Source: Pelagibacterium limicola (GTDB taxonomy: Bacteria > Pseudomonadota > Alphaproteobacteria > Rhizobiales > Devosiaceae). Taken from it: 64,000 bases of DNA. The position numbers were made by a program, and so were the translations under genes. Location: contig NZ_JADQDB010000007.1 in the NCBI RefSeq assembly GCF_015694405.1, positions 109,943 to 173,942 of the forward strand. Direction: 5' to 3'. The notes under the pieces were generated by a model that saw only the letters and a program-made list of their open reading frames with translations, did not search any database and was not told the origin of the DNA. Positions 25,614 to 35,169 of the stretch are shown in pieces (within the stretch, counting starts at the first letter, position 1; every line of letters starts with the position of its first letter).

Positions 25614-26132
25614 ATGTCAAACCCTACCACCACAGTTCCCCCCCTGCCCGACAAGCTCCATATTCTGGTGGCCACCCCCCATCGCGAGTTCGGCTCGGCG
25701 CTGGGGGCGATGCTCAAAAGCCTGGGCATAAAGGAAATAGCCAAGGCACACGAAAGCGATGTCGTAGCGAGACTTCTCAGGGCAAACGCCTACGATGCGA
25801 TAATCCTCGATAGAGCCATGGGACCCGAGGACGGGGTGGCGCTCACCCGGAAGCTGCGCACCAGCGCGGACAGCCCCAACGCCACGGCGCCCATCATCAT
25901 GATCTCAGGGATATCGGACCGGAAATTCATCGAAATGGCCCGCGACGCAGGCGTAAACGAGTTCATCCGGATGCCGGTCAGCGGGGATATCCTGCACGCC
26001 CGGCTCCATGCTGCCTTGAGCCATCCCCGGGAATTCGTCGCCAGCCAAGCCTATTCGGGCCCCGATCGCCGACGCCACAAATTCGAATATCGCGGGCCCG
26101 AACGGCGCCAATCGCGCCAACGCGGGTCGTAG
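25614..26132 (+). CDS. Single-domain response regulator-like protein with degenerate receiver
   Basis: 172 residues. Residues ~15-130 form a receiver fold: LHILVATPHREFGSALGAML, then YDAIILDRAMGPEDGVAL with the phospho-acceptor-like Asp, IIMISGISDRKF, and FIRMPVSGDIL. The N-terminal acidic pair is replaced (ATPH), and the conserved Lys in the KP motif is Met (RMPVS), so normal phosphorylation is doubtful. The last 30 residues are basic, with two GP(D/E)RR motifs (YSGPDRRRHK, YRGPERRQSR). There is no output domain and no adjacent kinase. Role unknown. Confidence 0.75.
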   Translation: MSNPTTTVPPLPDKLHILVATPHREFGSALGAMLKSLGIKEIAKAHESDVVARLLRANAYDAIILDRAMGPEDGVALTRKLRTSADSPNATAPIIMISGISDRKFIEMARDAGVNEFIRMPVSGDILHARLHAALSHPREFVASQAYSGPDRRRHKFEYRGPERRQSRQRGS

Positions 26133-26138
26133 GAGGCT

Positions 26139-27149
26139 TCAGTCGATTTCCTTCCAGCGATGGCACGCCACCAGCCGCCCGGTGGAAATCTCCTCAAGCG
26201 GCGGTATGACCTCGGCGCATTTGGTGATGGCGTAGCGGCAGCGCGTGCGGAAGCGGCAGCCCGAGGGCGGGTTGATCGGCGAGGGGATTTCGCCCATCAG
26301 CGCCACGATGTTACGTTCGCGCGCCTTCTTGGGATCGGGGATAGGCACGGCGGTCAGCAACGCCTGCGTATAGGGATGCTTGGGGTCGGTATAGAGCTGT
26401 TCGCCCGTCGCCAGTTCCGCGATCCGCCCCAGATAAAGTACGAGGATGCGGTCCGATACGTGCCGGACGACCGAAAGGTCGTGACTTATGAAGACCAGCG
26501 TAAGGCCGAACTCGTCCTTGAGCTCGGAGAGAAGATTGAGAATCTGCGCCTGGATCGAAACGTCCAGCGCCGACACCGGTTCATCGCAGACGATGAGCTT
26601 GGGCTCGGTAATGAGCGCGCGCGCAATCCCGATGCGCTGCGCCTGCCCGCCCGAAAACTCGTGCGGATAGCGGTTGATCATCTCGGGCAAAAGACCCACC
26701 GCCTCCATCATCCGGATCACGCGCGCCCGGCGTTCGGTGCGCGAGACGTCCGGGCGCAGGGTCTTGAGCGGATCGGCGATGATCTCGCCTACCGTCATGC
26801 GCGGATTGAGCGAAGCGAGCGGATCCTGGAAAATGATCTGCAGGTCCTGGCGTTTCCGGCGCATCTCCTCGGAGCGCAATTCCGTAAGATCCTGCCCAAG
26901 CCAGAGCACCTTGCCTTCATCGGGGGCAATGAGTTGGAGGATGCAGCGCCCCAATGTCGATTTCCCGCATCCCGATTCCCCCACGATCCCGAGCGTCTCG
27001 CCCTTCTGGACCGTGAAGTTGATGTCCTCGAGCGCGGTCAGCGTCAGCGGACGGCGGAACAGCGACGTGGGGATCGAGAAGGTCTTCTTGAGATTCTCGA
27101 TTTTGAGCAGCGGGATTTCCGCCGTGACGGCAGGCTCAACAAAACTCAT
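26139..27149 (-). CDS. Oligopeptide/dipeptide ABC transporter ATP-binding protein (OppF/DppF type)
   Basis: 336 residues. It is an ABC ATPase with Walker A GESGCGKST, the Q-loop in IFQDPLASLNPRM, signature motif FSGGQAQRIGIARAL, and Walker B LIVCDEPVSALD. The C-terminal oligopeptide extension contains CRFRTRC. It starts inside the last codon of the upstream ATPase gene (four-base ATGA overlap). It forms the heterodimeric motor of a peptide importer with the OppD-like partner. The exact solute, peptide or glycoside, cannot be read from the ATPase. Confidence 0.93.
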   Translation of the reverse strand: MSFVEPAVTAEIPLLKIENLKKTFSIPTSLFRRPLTLTALEDINFTVQKGETLGIVGESGCGKSTLGRCILQLIAPDEGKVLWLGQDLTELRSEEMRRKRQDLQIIFQDPLASLNPRMTVGEIIADPLKTLRPDVSRTERRARVIRMMEAVGLLPEMINRYPHEFSGGQAQRIGIARALITEPKLIVCDEPVSALDVSIQAQILNLLSELKDEFGLTLVFISHDLSVVRHVSDRILVLYLGRIAELATGEQLYTDPKHPYTQALLTAVPIPDPKKARERNIVALMGEIPSPINPPSGCRFRTRCRYAITKCAEVIPPLEEISTGRLVACHRWKEID

Positions 27150-28135
27150 GCCGAACGCTCCTCGGGCAACAATTCGCCTTCATAAAAACATGCCTTCCGG
27201 CGCTCGCCTGCCCCGTAGGGCGCAAGCGGTGGACGCTCCTCAAAACACCTTTCGAACCGGAACGCGCAGCGCGGATTGAAAGAACATCCGGGCGGAAGAT
27301 GCTCGAGGCTGGGTGGCAACCCGCTGATTGGGTTGAGCCGCTGCGCCCTCGATTCGGGGTTGGGCGTCGAGGACAGGAGCCCCAGCGTATAGGGGTGGCG
27401 AGGATCGTAGAACAGTTCGTCGACCGCCCCCGTTTCCACCGCCCGCCCCCCATACATCACCATCATCCTGTCGGCGAGACCGGCAACAACCCCCAGATTG
27501 TGGGTGATCATCACGAGCGCAGTACCGAAATCGGTGGTGAGTTCCTTGAAGAGATCGAGCATCTGCGCCTGCACGGTCACATCGAGCGCCGTGGTCGGCT
27601 CGTCGGCGATGAGAATCTTGGGCCGGCACAAGAGTGCCATGGCAATCATCACGCGCTGCCTCATACCGCCAGAGAGCTCGTGCGGATAGGCCGCCGCCCG
27701 TCGTTCCGGCGCTGGAATACCGACCCGCTCAAGCATTTCTATCGATTCCTTGAGCGCCTTTTTCTCGTCATAGCCCTGGTGCTTGACCAGGACCTCCGAC
27801 AACTGCGTGCGCACCCTGAGCGACGGATTGAGCGAGGTCATCGGATCCTGGAAGATCATCGCGATGTCCTTGCCCCGGTATTTGTCGAGCTTTTCGGGCG
27901 CCATGCCGACAAGTTCGACCTCCCCCATCTTCGCCGACCCCGTCGCGCGGCCGTTCCTGGCCAGGAGCCCCATGATGGCGAGAAAGGACTGGCTCTTGCC
28001 CGAACCGCTCTCGCCAACCACGGCCAGCGTTTCCCCCGCATGAAGCGAGAAATCGAGGTTGCGCACGGCGTGCACTTCGGAGTCGTGGAGCGCAAAGCTC
28101 ACATTGAGATCGCGCACATCGAGAACATTGGTCAT
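27146..28135 (-). CDS. Oligopeptide/dipeptide ABC transporter ATP-binding protein (OppD/DppD type)
   Basis: 329 residues. Walker A is GESGSGKSQ (Gln in place of the usual Ser/Thr after SGK-S), the Q-loop is in [20 protein letters not shown], the signature [16 protein letters not shown], and Walker [15 protein letters not shown]-terminal CSFNPRC cluster typical of peptide-importer ATPases is present. It starts one base after the upstream permease stop and overlaps the next ATPase by four bases, so the whole import operon is tightly coupled. Confidence 0.93.
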   Translation of the reverse strand: MTNVLDVRDLNVSFALHDSEVHAVRNLDFSLHAGETLAVVGESGSGKSQSFLAIMGLLARNGRATGSAKMGEVELVGMAPEKLDKYRGKDIAMIFQDPMTSLNPSLRVRTQLSEVLVKHQGYDEKKALKESIEMLERVGIPAPERRAAAYPHELSGGMRQRVMIAMALLCRPKILIADEPTTALDVTVQAQMLDLFKELTTDFGTALVMITHNLGVVAGLADRMMVMYGGRAVETGAVDELFYDPRHPYTLGLLSSTPNPESRAQRLNPISGLPPSLEHLPPGCSFNPRCAFRFERCFEERPPLAPYGAGERRKACFYEGELLPEERSA

Positions 28136-28136
28136 G

Positions 28137-29057
28137 TCAACGGTCCTTCGGATCGAGTGCGTCCCGCAAACCGTCTCCGAGATAGGAGAGGCAAAGCAAC
28201 ATCGTTACCAGAACGACGGCAGGAAATACGAGGAGCCACGGCATCACCTCGGCCACCGACGAGCCGTCGGAAATGAGCGTGCCGAGCGACGTCAGCGGTT
28301 CCTGCACGCCCAGTCCGAGATAGGAAAGGAAACTTTCGGTGATGATGATCTCGGGGATAGTGAGCGTCGCGTAGATCACCACGGGACCGGCGAGATTGGG
28401 CACGATATGGCGCATGATGATGGTGAACGGCTTGGCACCGCTGGCCCGCGCCGCCTCGACGAACTCGCGCTCCTTGAGACTGATTGTCTGTCCGCGCACG
28501 ATGCGGGCCATCGTCAGCCACTCGATCGCCCCGATCCCGATGAACAGCAGGATCGGCGAGCGGCCGAATATGACGACGAGAATGATGACAAAGAGGATAT
28601 AGGGCAGGGCGTACATGACGTCGACGAAGCGCATCATCACCGCATCGACCTTGCCGCCGAAATACCCTGCCACCGCACCATAAATGACGCCAATCACCAC
28701 CGAGACGAGCGTCGCCACCAGCGCAACCACAAGGCTCATCTGGGTGCCCTGCAACGTGCGCGCGAGGAGATCGCGCCCGTTCTGGTCGGTCCCGAAATAA
28801 TGAGCCTTTTCGAGGTCGGGTGGAGAGCGGAAAGCCGTCCAGTCCACCTGCCCCACACCCCAGGGCACAAAGAAAGGGCCAACAAAGGCGATAATGATGA
28901 TGCCCACCATCACGAAAAGCGACACCAGTGCCGCCTTGTTGGCGAAGAGCCGGCGCATCGCGTCCTGCGAGAGCGAGCGCCCCTTGGGAGCGTCAAGATT
29001 GGCAAGCTTTTCCGCATAGGCGGTCAGCACCGCGTCCTTGCCTGTCAGACCGGCCAT
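28137..29057 (-). CDS. Oligopeptide ABC transporter permease (OppC/DppC type)
   Basis: 306 residues with an N-terminal membrane segment (LVSLFVMVGIIIIAFVGPFF) and five more. YFGTDQNGRDLLARTLQGTQ is the conserved OppC N-terminal loop. EAARASGAKPFTIIMRHIVP is the EAA loop that docks on the ATPases. Its ATG overlaps the stop of the upstream OppB-like gene as TGATG. It pairs with that gene to form the translocation pore in the inner membrane. Confidence 0.95.
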   Translation of the reverse strand: MAGLTGKDAVLTAYAEKLANLDAPKGRSLSQDAMRRLFANKAALVSLFVMVGIIIIAFVGPFFVPWGVGQVDWTAFRSPPDLEKAHYFGTDQNGRDLLARTLQGTQMSLVVALVATLVSVVIGVIYGAVAGYFGGKVDAVMMRFVDVMYALPYILFVIILVVIFGRSPILLFIGIGAIEWLTMARIVRGQTISLKEREFVEAARASGAKPFTIIMRHIVPNLAGPVVIYATLTIPEIIITESFLSYLGLGVQEPLTSLGTLISDGSSVAEVMPWLLVFPAVVLVTMLLCLSYLGDGLRDALDPKDR

Positions 29058-29980
29058 CAGCGGTACCTCACTTTTGGGTCGAGCCAGGCATAGACCAGGT
29101 CGACGATCAGGTTGAGAATGAGGATCAGGACGACGTAGAAAATTGTCGTTCCCAATACGAGCCCATAATCGCGGTTAAGCGCAGCGTTGACAAAATAGCG
29201 CCCGATTCCGGGCAGGCCGAAGACGTTCTCGACCACGAGCGAACCGGTCAGGAGATAGGAAAGCCCCGGCCCCAGATAGGAGACGACGGGTATGAGTGCA
29301 GGCTTGAGCGCATGGCGCGCCAGCACCAGCCGGGAGCCCAAGCCTTTGGCCCTGGCGGTGCGCACATAATTGGTGCCCAGCGTCTCGATCATCGACCCAC
29401 GCATCAGCCGCGAAATGCGCGCCGCGTGGGGCCAGGACAGAACGAGGACCGGCAGGATGAGATGCGGAATGGAAAATCCAGGCCACCCGCCCGCCGGCAG
29501 CCACTTCAAATGGACGCCGAACGCAAGCTGGAGTAACGCAGCCATCAGGAAGTTGGGAATGATCAGCCCGATCATCACCGCCAGCACAAGGAGGTAGTCG
29601 GGCCATTTGTTCTGGTAAACCGCCGCAACGGCGCCCGCGAGCATTCCGGCCGCCGTCGCAAAGACGAACGCCGTCATGCCCAGCATCAGCGTAAACGGCA
29701 TCCCGATGGCCAGAAGCTGGCTCACCGAGAAATCGTAGGATGTCATCGAAGGGCCGAGATCGCCCCGCAACACCCCACTCAGGTAAATCCAGTATTGCTC
29801 CCAGAGAGGCTTATCGAGGTTGTAGTGCGCCATCACGTTCTGGAGAACGGTAGGGGGGAGCGGACGTTCGCCGTCGAACGGGCCGCCCGGCGCAAGGCGC
29901 AGGATCACGAAACAGACCGTGATCGCGATTAACATGATTGGAAGCGCCGAAAGCACCCGGCGCAGCGCATAGTTGATCAT
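29057..29980 (-). CDS. Oligopeptide ABC transporter permease (OppB/DppB type)
   Basis: 307 residues. The N-terminus MINYALRRVLSALPIMLIAI and the APGGPFDGERPLP motif are the usual OppB beginning. About six membrane segments are present. The EAA-like loop reads NYVRTARAKGLGSRLVLARH and the end VDLVYAWLDPKVRY is conserved. It is 105 bases downstream of the solute-binding protein gene, across a strong hairpin, and overlaps the next permease by one base. Confidence 0.95.
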   Translation of the reverse strand: MINYALRRVLSALPIMLIAITVCFVILRLAPGGPFDGERPLPPTVLQNVMAHYNLDKPLWEQYWIYLSGVLRGDLGPSMTSYDFSVSQLLAIGMPFTLMLGMTAFVFATAAGMLAGAVAAVYQNKWPDYLLVLAVMIGLIIPNFLMAALLQLAFGVHLKWLPAGGWPGFSIPHLILPVLVLSWPHAARISRLMRGSMIETLGTNYVRTARAKGLGSRLVLARHALKPALIPVVSYLGPGLSYLLTGSLVVENVFGLPGIGRYFVNAALNRDYGLVLGTTIFYVVLILILNLIVDLVYAWLDPKVRYR

Positions 29981-30035
29981 GGTGGCTCACCGATCTCGCA
30001 TCCGGCAGCGTGCGCCCGATGCGGCAAAAACCGAT

Positions 30036-30072
30036 AGGGGTGCAGGACGCATCGTCTGCGCCTTGCACCCCT
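30036..30072 (-). terminator. Hairpin between the solute-binding protein gene and oppB
   Basis: AGGGGTGCA pairs with TGCACCCCT around an inner GC-rich region, 13 bases after the oppA-like stop. On the minus strand a TTTTT run follows about five bases later. Such a site between the binding protein and the permeases usually lets part of the transcripts stop or protects their 3' end, giving more binding protein than membrane subunits. Confidence 0.65.
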
Positions 30073-30085
30073 CGACGTCAGGAGA

Positions 30086-31675
30086 CTATTCCGACTTGGA
30101 AAGCCAACGCGTGCGGTGGATGTCCTTGGCGTTGTCTTCATAGCCCGAAATGGCCGGGGAGACGACGTTCTTGGACACGTAGTAGTAGATCGGGATGCCG
30201 GCAGTTTCGCCCATCGCGATCTCTTCGGCCTGCCGGAGCACTTCGGCGCGAGCATCCATGTCGGTGATCAGGGCGCTCTCACGCAGCAGTTCATCATACT
30301 CGGCGTTGTTGTAGCGGCCGTAGTTGTAGCCGATGTCCGAACGGAGCAGTTCGAGCATGTTGATGGCATCGTTGTAGTCCATCAGCCAGCCAGCGCGGCC
30401 GACGCCGTCGAAGTCGTTATTCTGAAGCGCGTCGTAGTGAACTGCCACTTCGGAGTTGAACAATTCGACATCGACATACAGCGGCTCCCACATGGCCGCG
30501 ATGGCCACGGCGATACGCCGGTGGTTTTCGTTGGTGTTATACTTGAGCTGCAGGTTGAGACGGTTGCTCGCTGAATAGCCGGCCTCTTCCATCAGCGAAA
30601 TAGCCTGCGCGACGCGCTCGCCATATTCGAGATCGGCCCAGTCGGGACGGTATTCGTCGAAGTCGTAGTTCGCCGTTCCCGGAGGCACCCAGCCATAGGC
30701 CGGCAATTCACCTGTGCCAAGAATATCGGGGCCGATGATCTCACGGTTGATCGACATGGACAGAGCCTGACGCACGTTCGGATCGGCAAGCTCTTCCTTG
30801 TTGTGGTTGACCACGTAGTAGTAGAGTCCGAGGAACGGTGCGACATGCGCCTGGCCAGGATACTGATCCTGCAGGAGCTGGTACTGGTCGGCGGGGAAAT
30901 CGGTGAGAATGTCGAACTCGCCGGCACGGTAGCGTGCGAGCGCAGCCGAAATATCGTCCATCGAATAGTAGACGACTTCATCGATCTGGACATTCTCGGC
31001 GTCGTAATAGGTCTCGGACTTTACCGCCCGGATATGGCTGTTGGGAATCCACTCGACGATCTGGTAAGCGCCATTGCCAACGATGTTCTCAGGCCGGATC
31101 CACTCCGAACCATGCTGTTCGACGACATGCCGGGGAACCGGATAGGCGGTGTAGTGCGTCAGCGCGTCGAGGAAGTACGGCGCCGGCGCCTCGAGCGTGA
31201 ACTCGATGGTCTTGTCGTCGATGACACGGATGCCGACCTCATCGAGCGGAACATCGCCCGCATTGGCCGCCTCGGCGTTCTTGATCGGATATTGCAGATA
31301 AGCGTAGTCCGCAGCGGTCTCCGGATCGAACAGGCGCTTGAACGCAAAATCGAAATCCTGCGCGGTGACGGGGGTACCATCGGACCAGACCGCATCGTCG
31401 CGAATGGTGAAGGTATAGACGAGACCATCGTCAGAAACCGTATAGCTGGATGCCTGGCCCGGGATCGGCTCCGCATGGGCATCTTCGGTCATCAGGCCTT
31501 CAATGTAATCGCCTACAATGCGGTTTTCCCAGTCGCCCGACACGCGGTGCGGATCGAGCGAAGCCGGCTCACCGCCGTTGAACGAGTGCAGCGTTACGGC
31601 AAGCGCCGAGCCGGACATGGCTAAAGCCATGAGGCCGGCCAACAGGCCGCCCTTTATAACCGTTCGAAATTGCAT
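30086..31675 (-). CDS. Peptide ABC transporter substrate-binding protein (OppA type)
   Basis: 529 residues from the ATG at 31675, where a signal peptide begins (MQFRTVIKGGLLAGLMALAM). The longer open frame upstream is not family-like. The family 5 solute-binding fold (SBP_bac_5) is visible: HSFNGGEPASLDPHRVSGDW at the mature N-terminus, YTFTIRDDAVWSDGTPVTAQ, and VRQALSMSINREIIG. It captures peptides or related solutes in the periplasm. It opens the oppABCDF-type operon. Confidence 0.94.
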   Translation of the reverse strand: MQFRTVIKGGLLAGLMALAMSGSALAVTLHSFNGGEPASLDPHRVSGDWENRIVGDYIEGLMTEDAHAEPIPGQASSYTVSDDGLVYTFTIRDDAVWSDGTPVTAQDFDFAFKRLFDPETAADYAYLQYPIKNAEAANAGDVPLDEVGIRVIDDKTIEFTLEAPAPYFLDALTHYTAYPVPRHVVEQHGSEWIRPENIVGNGAYQIVEWIPNSHIRAVKSETYYDAENVQIDEVVYYSMDDISAALARYRAGEFDILTDFPADQYQLLQDQYPGQAHVAPFLGLYYYVVNHNKEELADPNVRQALSMSINREIIGPDILGTGELPAYGWVPPGTANYDFDEYRPDWADLEYGERVAQAISLMEEAGYSASNRLNLQLKYNTNENHRRIAVAIAAMWEPLYVDVELFNSEVAVHYDALQNNDFDGVGRAGWLMDYNDAINMLELLRSDIGYNYGRYNNAEYDELLRESALITDMDARAEVLRQAEEIAMGETAGIPIYYYVSKNVVSPAISGYEDNAKDIHRTRWLSKSE

Positions 31676-31834
31676 GATGATCGTCTCCTTTGTTGGACGT
31701 TTCAGTGTTTCCGACCCATGGCCACCCTCTTTTGAAACGGGATGGCTATTATTGCGATGCTTGAGGAAAAACCGTTCCCTTCCTGCAACGGAACGGAGCG
31801 TATCCTTGCTCAATTCCCGTTTGCAAGCATTAAT

Positions 31835-33130
31835 CTATGCCCTTTCTACAATCGCTGCGACACCCATGCCCCCGGCCGTACAAACCGAAAGCAGCGCTCG
31901 CGATTTATCGAGCGTATTCAGCATCTTGGCGGTCATCCCGAGGATGCGGGCACCGGTGGCCGCGAAGGGGTGTCCATAAGCGAGCGAGGACCCCATTACG
32001 TTTATTTTATCAACAGGAATTGTGCCCAGCGGCTCCTCGCGCCCCAGTACCGACCGGTTGTAGCCTGGATCTTCCCATGCCTTGAGCGAGCACAGAACCT
32101 GCGCGGCGAACGCCTCGTGGAGCTCAAACAGATCGATATCGCCGAAGGTGAGCCGCGAACGGCGCATGAGGTCGGACACCGCGATGGTGGGCGCCATCAG
32201 CAACCCGTCGCCATGGGCAAAATCGTTCGCCGAAACCGCACCCATCGTAAGATAGGCGAGGATCGGTAAGCCTCGCTCTTTCGCCCAATCCTCGCTCGCG
32301 AGCAGCACCGAAGAGGCGCCGTCGGTCAACGGGGTGGAGTTGGCCGCAGTCAACGTGCCCTTGCCCGACCTCTTGTCGAAGGCTGGCTTCATCGTCGCCA
32401 TCTTGTCGAGCGTTGTGTCGGGGCGGATGTTGTTGTCCTTGACGATCCCTGCGCAGGGCACGACGAGATCGTCGTGAAAGCCCTCTTCGTAGGCGCGTGC
32501 CGCGTTCTGGTGGCTTCTTAGCGCCACCTCGTCCTGCGCCTCGCGGGTGATCCCCCATTCCTTTGCCATTAGCTCGCAATGCTCGCCCATCGAGAGCCCG
32601 GTGCGCGGCTCCTGCGTTGAAGGTGCGACGGGGGTGATCTCGCCGAAATTGAAGCCCTTGAAGGCCGCCAATCTCTCACCGGCGGTCCGAGCGCGCGAAA
32701 GCGCGATCATGCGCTTTTGCATCTTGGGCCCGAGAACCACTGGGCTGTCGGAAACAGTGTCCGAGCCCCCTGCTATTGCGCTGTCGATCTCGCCGGTGGC
32801 GATCTTGGCCCCGAGCAGCAACGCCGCCTGCAGCGAGGTGCCGCAAGCGATCTGCATGGTCGTGCCTGGCGTCATCGGGGAGAGCCCCGCATCGAGCAGG
32901 GCCTCGCGCGCGAGGTTGAAGTCGCGCGAATGGGATATGACGGCGCCAGCCGCGACCTCGCCGATCCGCTCGCCCTTGAGCCCGTATTTGTCGGCCAGCC
33001 CGCCGATGGCGGTGGCCAGCATCGAAAGGTTGGTCTCGTTCTCATAGCCCGTATAGGCACGGCAGAAGGGAATGCGCGCGCTGCCGACAATGGCCACTCT
33101 GCGAAGGGTCTGTGTCATGGTGCTGCTCAT
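31835..33130 (-). CDS. fadI: Acetyl-CoA C-acyltransferase (FadI-type thiolase)
   Basis: 431 residues. The thiolase condensing Cys is C96 in TTMQIACGTSLQ. The C-terminal AYGHPFAATGAR supplies the His, and the second active Cys is in SVCTAGGMGVA. It catalyses the last beta-oxidation step, cleaving 3-ketoacyl-CoA to acetyl-CoA and a shortened acyl-CoA. Its length fits the FadI group better than the ~390-residue biosynthetic thiolases. The start overlaps the end of fadJ by four bases (ATGA), so the two halves of the trifunctional complex are made together. Confidence 0.93.
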   Translation of the reverse strand: MSSTMTQTLRRVAIVGSARIPFCRAYTGYENETNLSMLATAIGGLADKYGLKGERIGEVAAGAVISHSRDFNLAREALLDAGLSPMTPGTTMQIACGTSLQAALLLGAKIATGEIDSAIAGGSDTVSDSPVVLGPKMQKRMIALSRARTAGERLAAFKGFNFGEITPVAPSTQEPRTGLSMGEHCELMAKEWGITREAQDEVALRSHQNAARAYEEGFHDDLVVPCAGIVKDNNIRPDTTLDKMATMKPAFDKRSGKGTLTAANSTPLTDGASSVLLASEDWAKERGLPILAYLTMGAVSANDFAHGDGLLMAPTIAVSDLMRRSRLTFGDIDLFELHEAFAAQVLCSLKAWEDPGYNRSVLGREEPLGTIPVDKINVMGSSLAYGHPFAATGARILGMTAKMLNTLDKSRALLSVCTAGGMGVAAIVERA

Positions 33131-35094
33131 GCCTTTCCATCCTGCCGTGCCTTGAGCGGTCCGCCGAGGAATGGCGCGAACCCGGTGCCAAGGATCATGC
33201 CGATATCGGCATGATCGGTATTTTCAACCACGCCCTGTGCAACGATCTCCTCGGTCGCATCCACGAGGGGCTGGACGAGATCGCGTCCGAGCCCCGGCAG
33301 GTTCGCATGGGCCGGCGGTTTCTGTTTTTGCGGCTTGCCGTCTACCCACTTGTAAAAGCCTTCGCCGGTCTTCCGCCCGAGCTTGCCGGCAGCGATGAGT
33401 TTGGCGAACTTGCTGTCCTCGGACACCTTCTGCCCGAGTTCGCGCGCCACGGAAGCGCCCACGTCGAGACCAACGGTATCCATCAATTCGATCGGCCCCA
33501 TCGGCATCCCGAAGGCGACGGCAGCCGCATCTAGCTGCTCGGGGCTTTCGCCCTTTTCCACCCGATCCACGGCTTCGAGCATGTAGGGCATTAGCGCCCG
33601 GTTGACGAGGAAGCCCGGCGCGGACTTTACCACCACCGGCGACTTGCCCATGGCGAGGACGAACGACGCACCCTTGCGGATCGCCGCGTCGTCATTGAGT
33701 GTCGAGCGGATGACCTCGACCAGCGGCAACTGTGCCACGGGATTGAAGAAATGCAACCCGATCAATCGCGAGGGATTGTCGAGCTTTTCTGCGATGCGCT
33801 CGAGCTCGATCGAAGAGGTGTTGGTCGCCATGATCGCATCAGGCTTCATGCGTTTTTCCGCCGCCCCGAAAATCTGCTGCTTGACCTCGAGCTTTTCAAC
33901 AACCGCTTCGATGAGCACATCGGCACGTGGGATACCTCTGCCCTCAACGTCCGCTTCAAGGCGTGCCATGGCGGCCTCCACGGCCTGCCTGGTCTTGAGC
34001 CGCTTCTTAAAGAGCGACTTGGCGCGGTCGAGAGCGGGCTTGATGCGGTCGAGATCCATATCCTGGAGCGTCACCGCCATGCCGCGCATCGCGCACCATG
34101 CAGCAATATCGCCCCCCATGACCCCGGCACCGACGACATGCACGCGCGAGAAGCTCGGCCTGTCCTTACCCTTGGCCCCGAGCTTCTTGAGGCTTTCGGA
34201 AAGAAAGAACACCCGGCGCAGGTTCTGCGCGGTCGGCGAACCCATGAGCGGTATGAAAGCATCGATCTCGGCCCTCATCATCGCCTGGGGATTGTCGCCG
34301 TGCTTTTCAAAGAGGTCGATCAACGCAAAGGGCGCAGGGTAATGCGCCTTGTTGACCTTCTTTGCGGTCTCGGTGCGCATCTTCTCGGCCACCCGGCCTC
34401 GCATCGGCCCCATCGCCATCACGCGCTTGCCAAAGGGTGCCGACGCGGATTTGCGTTTGGAAAGGATCGCCTTGCGCGCTTCCCAGCGCAGCATGTCGGG
34501 ATGCCGCACGAGCTTGTCGACGAGGTTCAGTCGCCGCGCGGCGCCGGCGGAAAGATTGCGGCCTGTCAGCATCAATTGCATGGCATCAAGCGGCCCGGCC
34601 TGACGGATCGAACGGCCCGTTCCGGCAAAACCGGGAAAAATACCGAGCTTGACCTCGGGAAAGCCGAGCTTGGTCGTATCGTCGTTGACCGCGATGCGAT
34701 AATGGCTGGCCAGGGCCAGTTCGAGCCCTCCCCCGACACAGAAACCCGATATTCCGGCCACGAAGGGCACCGGCAAATCCTCTATTCGCTGGAACAGCGC
34801 ATGCGTGAACCTGAGCGCTTCGGGCAGTATGGCGGGGTCGCTCATCGAATCGAATTCCGAAATATCCGCCCCGGCGATGAACCCCGGCTTGCCCGACAAA
34901 AGCGCGACCCCGGCGATCGAACCGGCTTTGACAAGGTTTTCGACGTGGGAAATGACCGCATCGAGTTCGGTCAACACTTCGCGGCTCAACACGTTAACCG
35001 GCGATTCCGCCACATCGAGGATCAGCCAGCCGATCCCTTCGACATCGACCGAAAAGCGCCAGTGGCGCAGATTGGAAATATCGGATTGTGCCAA
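33127..35094 (-). CDS. fadJ: Fatty acid oxidation complex alpha subunit: enoyl-CoA hydratase / 3-hydroxyacyl-CoA dehydrogenase
   Basis: 655 residues. The N-terminal crotonase domain (to about residue 200) contains SGKPGFIAGADISEF and ISGFCVGGGLELALASHYRI, the oxyanion-hole and Glu region. The dehydrogenase part starts with VHVVGAGVMGGDIAAWCAMRG (NAD-binding) and has GLHFFNPVAQLPLVEV with the catalytic His region. A second C-terminal dehydrogenase domain follows. It performs hydration and oxidation of enoyl-CoA. It is 62 bases downstream of fadE across a short hairpin. Confidence 0.94.
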   Translation of the reverse strand: MAQSDISNLRHWRFSVDVEGIGWLILDVAESPVNVLSREVLTELDAVISHVENLVKAGSIAGVALLSGKPGFIAGADISEFDSMSDPAILPEALRFTHALFQRIEDLPVPFVAGISGFCVGGGLELALASHYRIAVNDDTTKLGFPEVKLGIFPGFAGTGRSIRQAGPLDAMQLMLTGRNLSAGAARRLNLVDKLVRHPDMLRWEARKAILSKRKSASAPFGKRVMAMGPMRGRVAEKMRTETAKKVNKAHYPAPFALIDLFEKHGDNPQAMMRAEIDAFIPLMGSPTAQNLRRVFFLSESLKKLGAKGKDRPSFSRVHVVGAGVMGGDIAAWCAMRGMAVTLQDMDLDRIKPALDRAKSLFKKRLKTRQAVEAAMARLEADVEGRGIPRADVLIEAVVEKLEVKQQIFGAAEKRMKPDAIMATNTSSIELERIAEKLDNPSRLIGLHFFNPVAQLPLVEVIRSTLNDDAAIRKGASFVLAMGKSPVVVKSAPGFLVNRALMPYMLEAVDRVEKGESPEQLDAAAVAFGMPMGPIELMDTVGLDVGASVARELGQKVSEDSKFAKLIAAGKLGRKTGEGFYKWVDGKPQKQKPPAHANLPGLGRDLVQPLVDATEEIVAQGVVENTDHADIGMILGTGFAPFLGGPLKARQDGKA

Positions 35095-35150
35095 GGCTCG
35101 TTCCTTTCGAGGGTTCAGCGGTTGGGCACGAAGATTTAAAAGGCCCCGCT

Positions 35151-35169
35151 AGCCGCCTATTCGGCGGCT
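35151..35169 (-). terminator. Hairpin at the fadE stop / fadJ leader
   Basis: AGCCGCC and GGCGGCT form a seven-pair stem that spans the fadE stop codon. On the minus strand a CCTTTTAAA stretch follows about ten bases later, too far for a good U-tract. It may partly attenuate transcription from fadE into fadJ-fadI. Confidence 0.4.

Noticed and set aside
31676..31834. Additional MerR-type operator before the opp operon or fadI
   Set aside because: No ACGT palindrome like those at 37769 or 37939 was found there.
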